Shown piece by piece: positions 7,568-14,102 of a DNA stretch of 17,509 bases. Under the pieces are notes generated by a model. It was not told the DNA's origin. It saw nothing but the letters and a program-made list of their open reading frames with translations, and searched no databases. Location of the stretch: the NCBI GenBank assembly GCA_945787595.1, contig CALZJV010000274.1, forward strand, positions 1 through 17,509. The letters are read 5' to 3'. This DNA comes from an uncultured Desulfobacterales bacterium. GTDB lineage: Bacteria > Desulfobacterota > Desulfobacteria > Desulfobacterales > JAFDCJ01. Positions within the stretch are counted from its first letter, which is position 1; the number at the start of each line of letters is the position of its first letter. Made by a program: the position numbers and the translations under genes.

Positions 7568-7927
7568 CTAAAATAATTTGCATCCGATCTTCGCATTTGC
7601 AGCGGGAGATACAAAGGTGGCTTCACCGCTTTCGGCTTTTGGATACTGCACACCAAGAACTAAAACTTCTGAATTTACCTTTCCCATAGGGCGAGGGCCC
7701 AAGTTTAAAACGCCAAGCACAAGCCTGTCCTTTACATCTTCGATTGGGTGCTGTGTAAATCGCCCATAGCTTATCCGTTTGCCGAACTTACCGAAGTCTA
7801 TCACCATTTCATATGTCGGTTTATGAGTCCCTGCTTCCAGCTTTGCCTCCAGGACCCTTCCCACCCTGATGTCAAGCTTTTCGAAAGTATTTTCGAAAGA
7901 AACCATTGGTTTTGGTTCTTTTGCCAT
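7568..7927 (-). CDS. csaA: CsaA-like tRNA-binding OB-fold protein
   Basis: This is a 119-residue single-domain protein of the CsaA / EMAP-type tRNA-binding family. Family blocks are FEKLDIRVGRVLEAKLEAGTHKP, RISYGRFTQHP, LVLGVLNLGPRPMGKVNSEVLVLGV and a short C-terminal NAKIGCKL. In Bacillus CsaA has been described as a secretion-linked chaperone; tRNA or tRNA-like binding is expected from the fold, and the cellular role here is open. I chose the ATG at 7927 (MAKEPK) because AGGAAGG lies four bases before it; an in-frame ATG at 7945 would place that ribosome site inside the gene. It is a single-gene unit convergent with nrdG. Confidence 0.85.
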   Translation of the reverse strand: MAKEPKPMVSFENTFEKLDIRVGRVLEAKLEAGTHKPTYEMVIDFGKFGKRISYGRFTQHPIEDVKDRLVLGVLNLGPRPMGKVNSEVLVLGVQYPKAESGEATFVSPAANAKIGCKLF

Positions 7928-7945
7928 TTTTCCTTCCTGATTCAT

Positions 7946-8219
7946 TAAATGTCTTTGAACAGCCTCAGGGGCAGGTCTTCATGCTGGACAGTTTTAAGAA
8001 CATTGTGAAGAATGAAGGTCTGACCCCCATGTTTGCCTCAAAGATTGGGCCGGATTTTAGTTCGCCTTCAAGGCGCGACATAAGACAAGTCCGCCGTGGC
8101 GGATGGATTTATTTGATTCCGAGGCCCTTATATATTACAGGTGGCCTCCATCACAGCTCAACCACACCAGCTCACTTCCACCTAATGGCGGGCGGGAAAT
8201 ATAGCCTCCTGCTCTTCCC
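7946..8219. repeat. gap with two palindromes and a REP-like core
   Basis: No gene is visible. The stretch holds GGGTCAGACCTT on the minus strand (8015-8026), a 13-base palindrome CGCCTT-C-AAGGCG (8063-8075) and a 14-base palindrome TCCGCC-GT-GGCGGA (8090-8103). The first motif is one base different from the tandem GGGTCAGATCTT at the end of the transposase gene near 16900. The whole looks like REP-type intergenic repeat debris at the left boundary of the minus-strand accessory block. Confidence 0.55.
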
Positions 8220-8690
8220 TTATTCGGGATACTGACTTTTAGGCAGTTCGAAATGTGGTCCATCCAAAAAGGCCTTCTTACCTGCACTGCGCCGGCGAGC
8301 AGCATAGTCGGCTACCATGTCTTCAGGCCGATCATCTGTTTCGGTAAGCAACCGATCCCATGCCCCGCCCCAGCGAATAGGTGTGCCTAACTCTTCGGCT
8401 GCTGTTCTCACGGCATCAGCAATCTTGTAGATAGGATCCCACTCCCAGCGAAGTTTGCCGTTAATATAAGGGACCAGATCCACCGCATGGCCGGTAATGT
8501 GTCTCGATTTCATAGTTTGGCTGGCACCGCGTTCCACAAGTTTTCGTTGGTCTTCAATACTTCGAATACCGTCATGTACAGAAAAATCCTGTACGGTGTA
8601 TTCAATAGCTCTTTTTACTACTGCAACCAGGTCCGGATGAACACCCTTTAATTCTTTTAACGATTTTGCCCCAAGCTTATATTCACTCAT
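8220..8690 (-). CDS. M15-family peptidase, phage endolysin (L-Ala-D-Glu/VanY-like) type
   Basis: This 156-residue zinc peptidase matches the small M15 enzymes that cut peptidoglycan cross-links, such as the T5 endolysin. The zinc ligands are visible: SRHITGHAVD (His64, Asp71) and GPHFEL (His146). The N-terminal DGIRSIEDQRKLVERGAS is the usual lead-in helix. About 25 extra residues between WGGAWD and the last histidine match the longer members of the family. There is no signal peptide, as for holin-dependent endolysins, but no holin or other phage gene is nearby, so it may be a captured phage gene or a housekeeping wall enzyme. AGGAGG at 8700-8705 sits nine bases before the ATG, a strong start. 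It follows the VOC gene on the same strand with a 44-base gap and might be co-transcribed. Confidence 0.88.
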   Translation of the reverse strand: MSEYKLGAKSLKELKGVHPDLVAVVKRAIEYTVQDFSVHDGIRSIEDQRKLVERGASQTMKSRHITGHAVDLVPYINGKLRWEWDPIYKIADAVRTAAEELGTPIRWGGAWDRLLTETDDRPEDMVADYAARRRSAGKKAFLDGPHFELPKSQYPE

Positions 8691-8734
8691 TACTTGCTAC
8701 CTCCTATTTACAGCTCCATTCACAATATTGCTGC

Positions 8735-9184
8735 TTAAGAAGAGAAAAACGCTTGTGCTCTCCGTTCTAATTCCTCGGGTGAAACGTCTTCAATCCGTTG
8801 GTTCAGAGCCCAACGGTAACCAAAGGGGTCTTTGATGAGAGCAGTTCTCGTCCCCCAAAAATAATCCATGGGGTGACTTAATGATTCAGCGCCGGCCTTG
8901 ATAGCTCGATCGTAGGACCTATCACAATCCGCTGCCATAATAGAGAAAAGGCATGATGCCGTGGCCCCCTCGGGCATCGCAAAAGCATGCCATTCCGCGG
9001 CTTCATCCGAAATATAAATTCGGGTATTTCCAATCATAAATTCTGCATGTGCGACACCTCCGTCCGGTGTGGGCAAGCGCAATAACTCCTCTGCACCAAG
9101 GGCTTGTGTGTAAAAATTTAAGGCACTCGATGGATCCTTTACGGTAAGCGATAAAGAAACGGTTGGCTCGATTGTCTGTTCCAT
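8735..9184 (-). CDS. VOC superfamily protein, PhnB/glyoxalase-like
   Basis: This 149-residue protein has the vicinal oxygen chelate pattern: SLSLTVKDPSSALNFYTQALGAEE at the start and IKDPFGYRWALNQRIEDVSPEELERRAQAFF at the end, the latter typical of the PhnB-like (YdcN/3-demethylubiquinone-methyltransferase-like) group. The family includes glyoxalases, antibiotic-binding proteins and dioxygenases; the substrate cannot be told from sequence. GAAGGG lies eight to nine bases before the ATG at 9184. It precedes the M15 peptidase gene on the minus strand. No signal peptide or membrane segment is visible, so it acts in the cytoplasm. Confidence 0.87.
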   Translation of the reverse strand: MEQTIEPTVSLSLTVKDPSSALNFYTQALGAEELLRLPTPDGGVAHAEFMIGNTRIYISDEAAEWHAFAMPEGATASCLFSIMAADCDRSYDRAIKAGAESLSHPMDYFWGTRTALIKDPFGYRWALNQRIEDVSPEELERRAQAFFSS

Positions 9185-9290
9185 TTTGATTTTCCCTTCT
9201 GAGTTCGTAAGTTGTAGAATATTGAGTTTAAAATTAAACCATCCCTGTTTCTCTGTTTAACTTTTCTGAATATTTCATTCAGCTGACTCA

Positions 9291-9770
9291 TCAATATTTA
9301 TTTTCAATTGTTTTGATCCAATTCTCATAATGTTTGCGGTTGTAAGTACTGATCTTCGAAGGGTCTTTTAACTGTTTCTCAAAAGGTTCTTTCAGCCTCA
9401 ACGGATATGTATTTGTGTAAAATCGCATCAAAGATGTACGCCCGTCAACTGGTCTCGATTGAAGCATAATGGAGTAATCAGGTTGTTTCCATATCGTAGT
9501 TTTATTTTTGTTAGCTGTCGGACCGAGCGGTCCCGAAATTCGCTTGCTCGATTCTTTTGAAGGCTTTCCCAAAATATCTTCAAGTCCGTTGTAAACACGA
9601 CGATAATCTTTTCTGAAAAATTGAAATATCATCGACTCCATCTTTTCATAAAAAAATTCAGCCTCATCTGGGATTGCACTTGCTATGGGACCAATGACTG
9701 TAAGGGCTGCTGACATGAGGATACTGGCGGCAAATTGCCGATCCAAATTTTTCAATAAATTGCGACTCAT
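9291..9770 (-). CDS. hypothetical protein, possibly the second part of a frameshifted lipoprotein gene
   Basis: This 159-residue frame is not recognised. From its ATG at 9770 the N-terminus could serve as a signal peptide (basic start, hydrophobic AASILMSAALTVIGPIASA). The rest (YRRVYNGLEDILGKPS, TTIWKQPDYSIMLQSR, SLMRFYTNTYP) has the look of small envelope proteins in which a short recognition segment precedes a beta-rich domain. It overlaps an upstream frame by 107 bases in another phase; that frame carries a lipoprotein signal and a typical LHLGSNESQFIEKFG segment. Either two overlapping genes exist, or one lipoprotein gene was split by a frameshift in 9664-9770. Base composition is AT-richer than in the decarboxylase gene before it. 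Confidence 0.5.
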   Translation of the reverse strand: MSRNLLKNLDRQFAASILMSAALTVIGPIASAIPDEAEFFYEKMESMIFQFFRKDYRRVYNGLEDILGKPSKESSKRISGPLGPTANKNKTTIWKQPDYSIMLQSRPVDGRTSLMRFYTNTYPLRLKEPFEKQLKDPSKISTYNRKHYENWIKTIENKY

Positions 9771-9948
9771 TTGAACCTAAATGCAAACTGTCTAAAAAAT
9801 GCTCCTCAAAAAAATGTCTGTTTGGCGGCTCTTTTTCCTCTTTTGAGCAAGCAAAGATCATAAATAAGGCAAAAATGACAAAGCACGCGTATACAAAGTA
9901 TTTAGATTTATAACAAATATAGAAATTAATAAAGTGGGAATCAGCCAC
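9664..9948 (-). CDS. small lipoprotein-like frame, overlaps the next frame; possibly frameshifted
   Basis: The frame has a hydrophobic stretch ending in FMIFACSKEE, a plausible lipobox, then LDSLHLGSNESQFIEKFGS before it ends. It is open from 10077, but the first part runs through intergenic sequence and is unlikely to be translated. No ATG precedes the hydrophobic segment; GTG at 9948 is the best start candidate, but a TATAAT (9955-9960, minus strand) lies only six bases before it, which would leave essentially no leader. The missing good start, the short tail after the FG motif and the overlap with the next frame suggest a broken gene or a sequencing frameshift. Confidence 0.4.
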   Translation of the reverse strand: MADSHFINFYICYKSKYFVYACFVIFALFMIFACSKEEKEPPNRHFFEEHFLDSLHLGSNESQFIEKFGSAICRQYPHVSSPYSHWSHSKCNPR

Positions 9949-10054
9949 GATTCGATTATACCGCACGATATACCTTAACACGATTTGACATCTATTTTTT
10001 CGCAGGTCCGCCCAATCACGGACTGACAGTTTCGACGCGGCGCAAGCATGAAAC

Positions 10055-11434
10055 TCAGTTGTTCCCTTTGCTGGCAACGCGCACTATTGCCTCAACGCTC
10101 CGATCCACGTCTCCGGACGTGGTCATCCAAGAAGAAACGCTGACCCTCATAGCCTGTCGCCCGTGCCAATTCGTTCCGCTTGCCCAGCATGTACCTTCTT
10201 CCTGTACTTTGGCAAGGACACGTCGTGTTTCTCCATCATCTCCAAAGGAGACGAGCACCTGATTCAGGACGACATCGTTGAGGATCTCAAATCCTGCCTC
10301 GGCCAGCCTTTGTGAAAAAACCCGGGCATGCCTGCACGTACGCTCTATGAGTTCCGCCAGACCGGAACGCCCCAATGTCCGCAAGGCAGCCCATACTTCT
10401 ACTCCTCGAGCCCGGCGGGACATCTCCAGTGTGAAATTGCCTGGTTCTTCAGCCCCCATCGCTTCTTCGATATAAGCGGCCGGATCGAGGGACATAACCA
10501 TCGCTAAATTTCGTGGTTCCCGACAGAGTATAATTCCACAGTCATACGGAACGTTTAGCCATTTGTGCGCATCCGTCGCCCACGAATCCGCCTTGGTTAT
10601 GCTGGTCGTTAGGTTTTTATGTTCTGGAGCGGCCACCGCCCATAGACCGAATGCGCCGTCTACATGGGTCCAGGACCCAGCTTTTTGCGCTCGTCTGCAA
10701 ATTTCTTCCGCAGGATCGAATGCCCCGCTATTCACATTGCCGGCCTGCATACAGACAATCGTGTTTTCATCCAAGTCCGGCAGGGCGTCGACGCGCATCC
10801 GACCCTGACCGTCAGTCGGGACGCGGATCAGGTCTTCACGGCCAAATCCGAGTACGCGCAGGGCCAATAAGACACTGACATGCACTTCCTCACCAACGAC
10901 AACCCGGATCCTCGGAGCGCCGAATAGGCCCTTGGCGGAAACATCCCATCCCTGCCGATGCAAGATCGCCTGCCGAGCAGCAGCTAGGCCTGTGAAGTTG
11001 GCTGTAGTTGCCCCGGTCACAAGACCTCCCCAGGTGCCGCGTGGTAAGCCGAAAAGCTCAACTAACCAGCCGATTGATATTCTTTCACAAGCCGTGCCAA
11101 TTGGAGACAAGAGACTAACAGGTGCATTCTGATCCCACGCTCCGGCAAGCCAGTTGGCTGCAACGGCGACGGGCATCGCGCCGCCAACCACAAATCCGAA
11201 GAAGCGGGGGCCAGCTGTAGCCATTGTAGCTGGTGAGCCTATCTCATCCAGCGCGCGGATGACTTCCGCGGGATCCGACGGGCCTTTCGGCAGCGGTCCC
11301 CCCATCTCGGACAGACGTTCAATTGACTCTATCGAAGGGGCAACTGCTCGATTGCCTATCTCACTAAGGTAGCGAATAGCCCTTTCGCTGGCCAAGTTAA
11401 GAAGTTCACTTGTTGTTCTTACATCTTGATTCAT
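10055..11434 (-). CDS. group II PLP-dependent amino acid decarboxylase
   Basis: This 459-residue member of the group II decarboxylase family (aromatic amino acid, glutamate and related decarboxylases, Pfam PF00282) has the PLP lysine in DAHKWLNVPYDCG (about Lys291), HVDGAFG with the PLP-contacting Asp (about 259) and an EVHVSV histidine (about 185) that stacks on the cofactor. The substrate is not determined; aromatic-amino-acid decarboxylase-like and tyrosine/aspartate types are all possible. I chose the ATG at 11434 because GGAGG lies just before it (TTGGAGGTAGGTATG); an in-frame upstream codon at 11482 adds 16 residues without family likeness. The next gene upstream on the same strand is a nitrilase-type hydrolase, but a repeat unit separates them. 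Base composition is visibly richer in GC than the gene after it. Confidence 0.92.
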   Translation of the reverse strand: MNQDVRTTSELLNLASERAIRYLSEIGNRAVAPSIESIERLSEMGGPLPKGPSDPAEVIRALDEIGSPATMATAGPRFFGFVVGGAMPVAVAANWLAGAWDQNAPVSLLSPIGTACERISIGWLVELFGLPRGTWGGLVTGATTANFTGLAAARQAILHRQGWDVSAKGLFGAPRIRVVVGEEVHVSVLLALRVLGFGREDLIRVPTDGQGRMRVDALPDLDENTIVCMQAGNVNSGAFDPAEEICRRAQKAGSWTHVDGAFGLWAVAAPEHKNLTTSITKADSWATDAHKWLNVPYDCGIILCREPRNLAMVMSLDPAAYIEEAMGAEEPGNFTLEMSRRARGVEVWAALRTLGRSGLAELIERTCRHARVFSQRLAEAGFEILNDVVLNQVLVSFGDDGETRRVLAKVQEEGTCWASGTNWHGRQAMRVSVSSWMTTSGDVDRSVEAIVRVASKGNN

Positions 11435-11549
11435 ACCTACCTCCAAATTAAATGCGCTTGGCGCACAAACGCTGCGGTTCACCTGGCGCAGGGGTTTGCA
11501 GTAAATTTCTTAAATGTCGAGATTTTTCGAAAATTCAAAAGAAAACTGA

Positions 11550-11608
11550 GTGTCAAATCTTGATCAGTGATTATTTTTTTTCTATAGTCACAAATCAAGA
11601 CACGAGCC
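11550..11608 (+). repeat. 59-base repeat, copy A
   Basis: It begins GTGTCAAATCTTGATCAGTG and ends CAAATCAAGACACGAGCC. Aligned without gaps to copy C it matches at 43 of 59 positions, with nearly all matches in the first 23 and last 19 bases. TCTTGAT near the left end pairs with ATCAAGA near the right, and GTG with CAC, leaving a five-base bulge. The right end encodes the last residues and stop codon of the nitrilase gene on the opposite strand. A TTGATC / TATAGT pair with a 17-base spacer lies inside, pointing plus-ward. Confidence 0.8.
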
Positions 11609-12433
11609 CTTATTCACTCCATCAGTGCAGTACATATCGCCATTTCGATCTGTTAGGTAGGAATACGTGCGCCTCACTTCTTTCAGATAGCCGATGTCAA
11701 CAATTCCACTAAGTACACCTGGGGCAGTCCCGAGTTTTTCCAATTTGCACTTCTCCCCATCAAGAAATGGAGGACAAAATGCAGTGCAGCCATTATCCGG
11801 GCCGGCCCAGTTTGTACTCATAATATAGATTGAATTCTCCATTGCTCGTACTTGCACAAATATATGCCACGTATGGAAACCCTCGTCTCTGGGCCAGCCA
11901 CCGGGATGCAATAGTAAGGAAATATCCCTCTCCAGGGTAAGCTTGCGCGCCAATTCCGGGAAGCGAATATCATAGCAAATAGCTAAGCCGACCTGTATGC
12001 CGTCCAGATCGAAAGCCACAAGAGAGCTTTCTCCGGGAGAGAAGTAGTCTTTCTCGCAGCACACACCAGTGCTGCACACATGCCATTTGTCGTAGTGCGC
12101 TACGAGACTTCCATTTCTGTCCACGACAGACGCGCAGATGTTAAATTTGCGATCGCCCGCCCGCCTTGGAAAGCTATAGCATATAAAGCACCTTTGCCTT
12201 CTCGCGAGATCAGAGAAAGCTCTAAAACTAAGCCCCTTGATGTCTTCCGCCAAATCTTCAAGTGATCGAAACATGTCTACGCCGTACCCTGAACTCGAAA
12301 GTTCCGGCAGGACATAGATGTCGTGACCGGGAGCAGCGGTGATTGCTTCTATCGCTTTAGCAATGTTGGCTTCCCGGTCTCCCATCACTTGCGATATCTG
12401 AATTCCCGCAACAGCAATTTGTTCACCTGCCAT
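11588..12433 (-). CDS. nitrilase-superfamily carbon-nitrogen hydrolase
   Basis: This 281-residue enzyme belongs to the carbon-nitrogen hydrolase family, which cleaves amides, nitriles or carbamoyl groups using a Glu-Lys-Cys triad. All three are visible: LPELSSSGY (Glu44), YDKWHV (Lys116) and AICYDIRFPE (Cys153). Length is normal. The precise substrate is open. AAGGA precedes the ATG at 12433. The gene lies between two copies of the 59-base repeat in inverted orientation: copy C before the start, and copy A over the end, so that the final codons (GSCLDL and stop) are encoded by repeat sequence. The true original C-terminus may therefore have been replaced. A link with the decarboxylase downstream (amine metabolism) is conceivable but unsupported beyond adjacency. 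Confidence 0.92.
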   Translation of the reverse strand: MAGEQIAVAGIQISQVMGDREANIAKAIEAITAAPGHDIYVLPELSSSGYGVDMFRSLEDLAEDIKGLSFRAFSDLARRQRCFICYSFPRRAGDRKFNICASVVDRNGSLVAHYDKWHVCSTGVCCEKDYFSPGESSLVAFDLDGIQVGLAICYDIRFPELARKLTLERDISLLLHPGGWPRDEGFHTWHIFVQVRAMENSIYIMSTNWAGPDNGCTAFCPPFLDGEKCKLEKLGTAPGVLSGIVDIGYLKEVRRTYSYLTDRNGDMYCTDGVNKGSCLDL

Positions 12434-12469
12434 ATTCTTTTCCTTAAAGATACTCCGTATAAATAATAA

Positions 12470-12528
12470 GGCTCACGTCTTGATTTGCGAATTAGTTGCC
12501 AATTCAATCATTGATCAAGATTTGACAC
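12470..12528 (-). repeat. 59-base repeat, copy C
   Basis: Read on the minus strand it begins GTGTCAAATCTTGATCAATG and ends CAAATCAAGACGTGAGCC, 59 bases, the same length as copy A but inverted relative to it. It starts at the base directly after the TAG stop of the metallo-beta-lactamase-fold gene and ends about 35 bases before the nitrilase start, so it must hold or abut the nitrilase promoter. Its -10-like position reads CTAATT, weaker than in the other copies. Confidence 0.8.
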
Positions 12529-13704
12529 CTAATCTTTTTCTTTATCAAATAATAGTTTGGAATTATTTGTTTTATATTTCAACCACCAATGATTGGTATT
12601 TGGCTTACCTCGTAAATTGATTTTTTCCCCGACTCCGGGCGTGATTAGGGTAACGGATTCTTGTTCGGAGAAGGCGACCAATCGTTCAATGGGTTCATAC
12701 CAGGGATGAAAAGCCAAATCAAAGGTTGCCCAATGCAAGGGAACCAGTAATTGCCCTCTGAGATCCAAATGCTGTTGTCCTGCTTCTTCGGGTGTCATAT
12801 GAAGCGCTCGCCAGGTGCCTTTGTCATTGTACGCCCCAATTTTAAGGAATGTCACATCAAAAGGACCCAATCGTTTGCCAATATCCTTAAACCCATCAAA
12901 ATAGCCGGAATCACCACTAATAAAAGTCCTCTTATCCTTCCCTACAATCGACCAGGAACACCATAATCGTTGATTTGCATCAAGTAACCCGCGACTGGCA
13001 TAATGAACAGCCGGTGTTGCATGAAACTTCAAAGAACCGGAAGAATAGGTCTCCCACCAATCCAACTCATTGATTTTAGATGGATTTATTCCCCAATCCT
13101 CTAATAGTGTGCCAATGCCTAACGGTACGATAAACCGTTCGACCTTTTCATTAATCGTAACAAGCGTTGATTTTTCCAAATGATCGTAATGGTCATGGGT
13201 GATCAAGACGACATCGACGTCTGGAAGTTCCTCTGCTGTGACCGGAGACGGATGAAACCGCCTGGGGCCAATCCAGGAAAAAGGGGAGGCGCGTTGTTCT
13301 AGTACTGGATCAACTAAAATTCGTTGGTTTTCCATCAAAATTAAAATGCTGGAATGTCCTATCCAAGAAAAAGAAAATTGCGCGGCCTGATGATTTTCCC
13401 ATTGTTCCGGATGCAATCGATGAATGGGGAGTTCGATTAGTGGCTTTGGGTCGATTCGTTTGCTGAAGATATATTCTTTTGTGACTTTCCAGGTTTCTTG
13501 TGAAAACAATTTAGCAGAGACCCCATTAGGATTGACAAACGTACCGTTTTGAGATTGGGGAGAAGACTGAATTCGCGCTTCTCTTTCTTTTTGTGTCTCG
13601 GTCATTGACGTACATCCTGTCAATTGAGTGATAATTAAACTGCATATAAGGTAAGATATGAGTTGCCTCACCAATTTTCCCGTTTTTGGTTTATAGTGCT
13701 TCAT
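12529..13704 (-). CDS. metallo-beta-lactamase-fold lipoprotein (NAPE-PLD/UlaG-like)
   Basis: This 391-residue protein has a lipoprotein signal: basic start, hydrophobic LISYLICSLIITQLTGC with lipobox LTGC (Cys31). The metallo-beta-lactamase fold follows. FSWIGHSSILI and ILVDPVL lead to LITHDHYDHLE (His170, Asp171, His172, Asp174, His175), and then ISGDSGY and a late PLHWATFDLAFHPW. The arrangement matches the N-acyl-phosphatidylethanolamine-phospholipase-D-like and UlaG-like hydrolases, so a lipid phosphodiester or lactone may be the substrate; the exact reaction is not fixed. It should face the periplasm. The C-terminus (FDKEKD) ends with TAG exactly where repeat copy C begins. About 400 bases without a gene precede it, giving room for its own promoter. 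Confidence 0.9.
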   Translation of the reverse strand: MKHYKPKTGKLVRQLISYLICSLIITQLTGCTSMTETQKEREARIQSSPQSQNGTFVNPNGVSAKLFSQETWKVTKEYIFSKRIDPKPLIELPIHRLHPEQWENHQAAQFSFSWIGHSSILILMENQRILVDPVLEQRASPFSWIGPRRFHPSPVTAEELPDVDVVLITHDHYDHLEKSTLVTINEKVERFIVPLGIGTLLEDWGINPSKINELDWWETYSSGSLKFHATPAVHYASRGLLDANQRLWCSWSIVGKDKRTFISGDSGYFDGFKDIGKRLGPFDVTFLKIGAYNDKGTWRALHMTPEEAGQQHLDLRGQLLVPLHWATFDLAFHPWYEPIERLVAFSEQESVTLITPGVGEKINLRGKPNTNHWWLKYKTNNSKLLFDKEKD

Positions 13705-14102
13705 ATACTCACTTGATTAAGCCAGCTAAGTTTTCGATCATTGCTTGGATTATTCCTTTGAATCTGGGGATCGAGGACTGTGCTACCAAGCCGAAAGCGT
13801 TTGTCTATCTCTAAGAAATAGTGGCTTTCCAGGTCTTAATTTTTAGCTAACCAACAAACCTGGCAGTTAGCGCAATTTGCCTTTTATTAACAGGCATTTC
13901 ATGATGAGGCATGATCCAGCAGAGGTGCCAACAGGATCTTCCGGACACTCTTAAATTTATAAATAACTCCCAAAAGCAAGCAAGATTTCTTTGACACTTT
14001 AGCGTTCAAATTATCCACTTTCAAGCTATTAAATTGATGGAGCTTAATTTTATTAAGAAAGTTATTTATTTTTTGATGGACGTTCCGGCAATTCCCCAGC
14101 CG
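13705..14102. other. AT-rich gap without a gene; possible degenerate repeat copy near 13940-14000
   Basis: No reading frame of interest is present. On the minus strand from 14001 the sequence reads AAAGTGTCAAA, three extra bases, then ATCTTG, like the left end of the 59-base repeat. A TTGCTT / TATAAA pair with a 16-base spacer follows, as in the other copies. There is also a short inverted pair GCTAAC/GTTAGC near 13847-13872; I do not regard it as an integron attC site because the flanking consensus does not fit. The promoter of the metallo-beta-lactamase gene should lie in this gap. Confidence 0.4.

Noticed and set aside
13847..13872. GCTAAC...GTTAGC inverted pair as a possible integron attC site
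   Set aside because: The core consensus (RYYYAAC and GTTRRRY) is not met, and no integron integrase is in the window.
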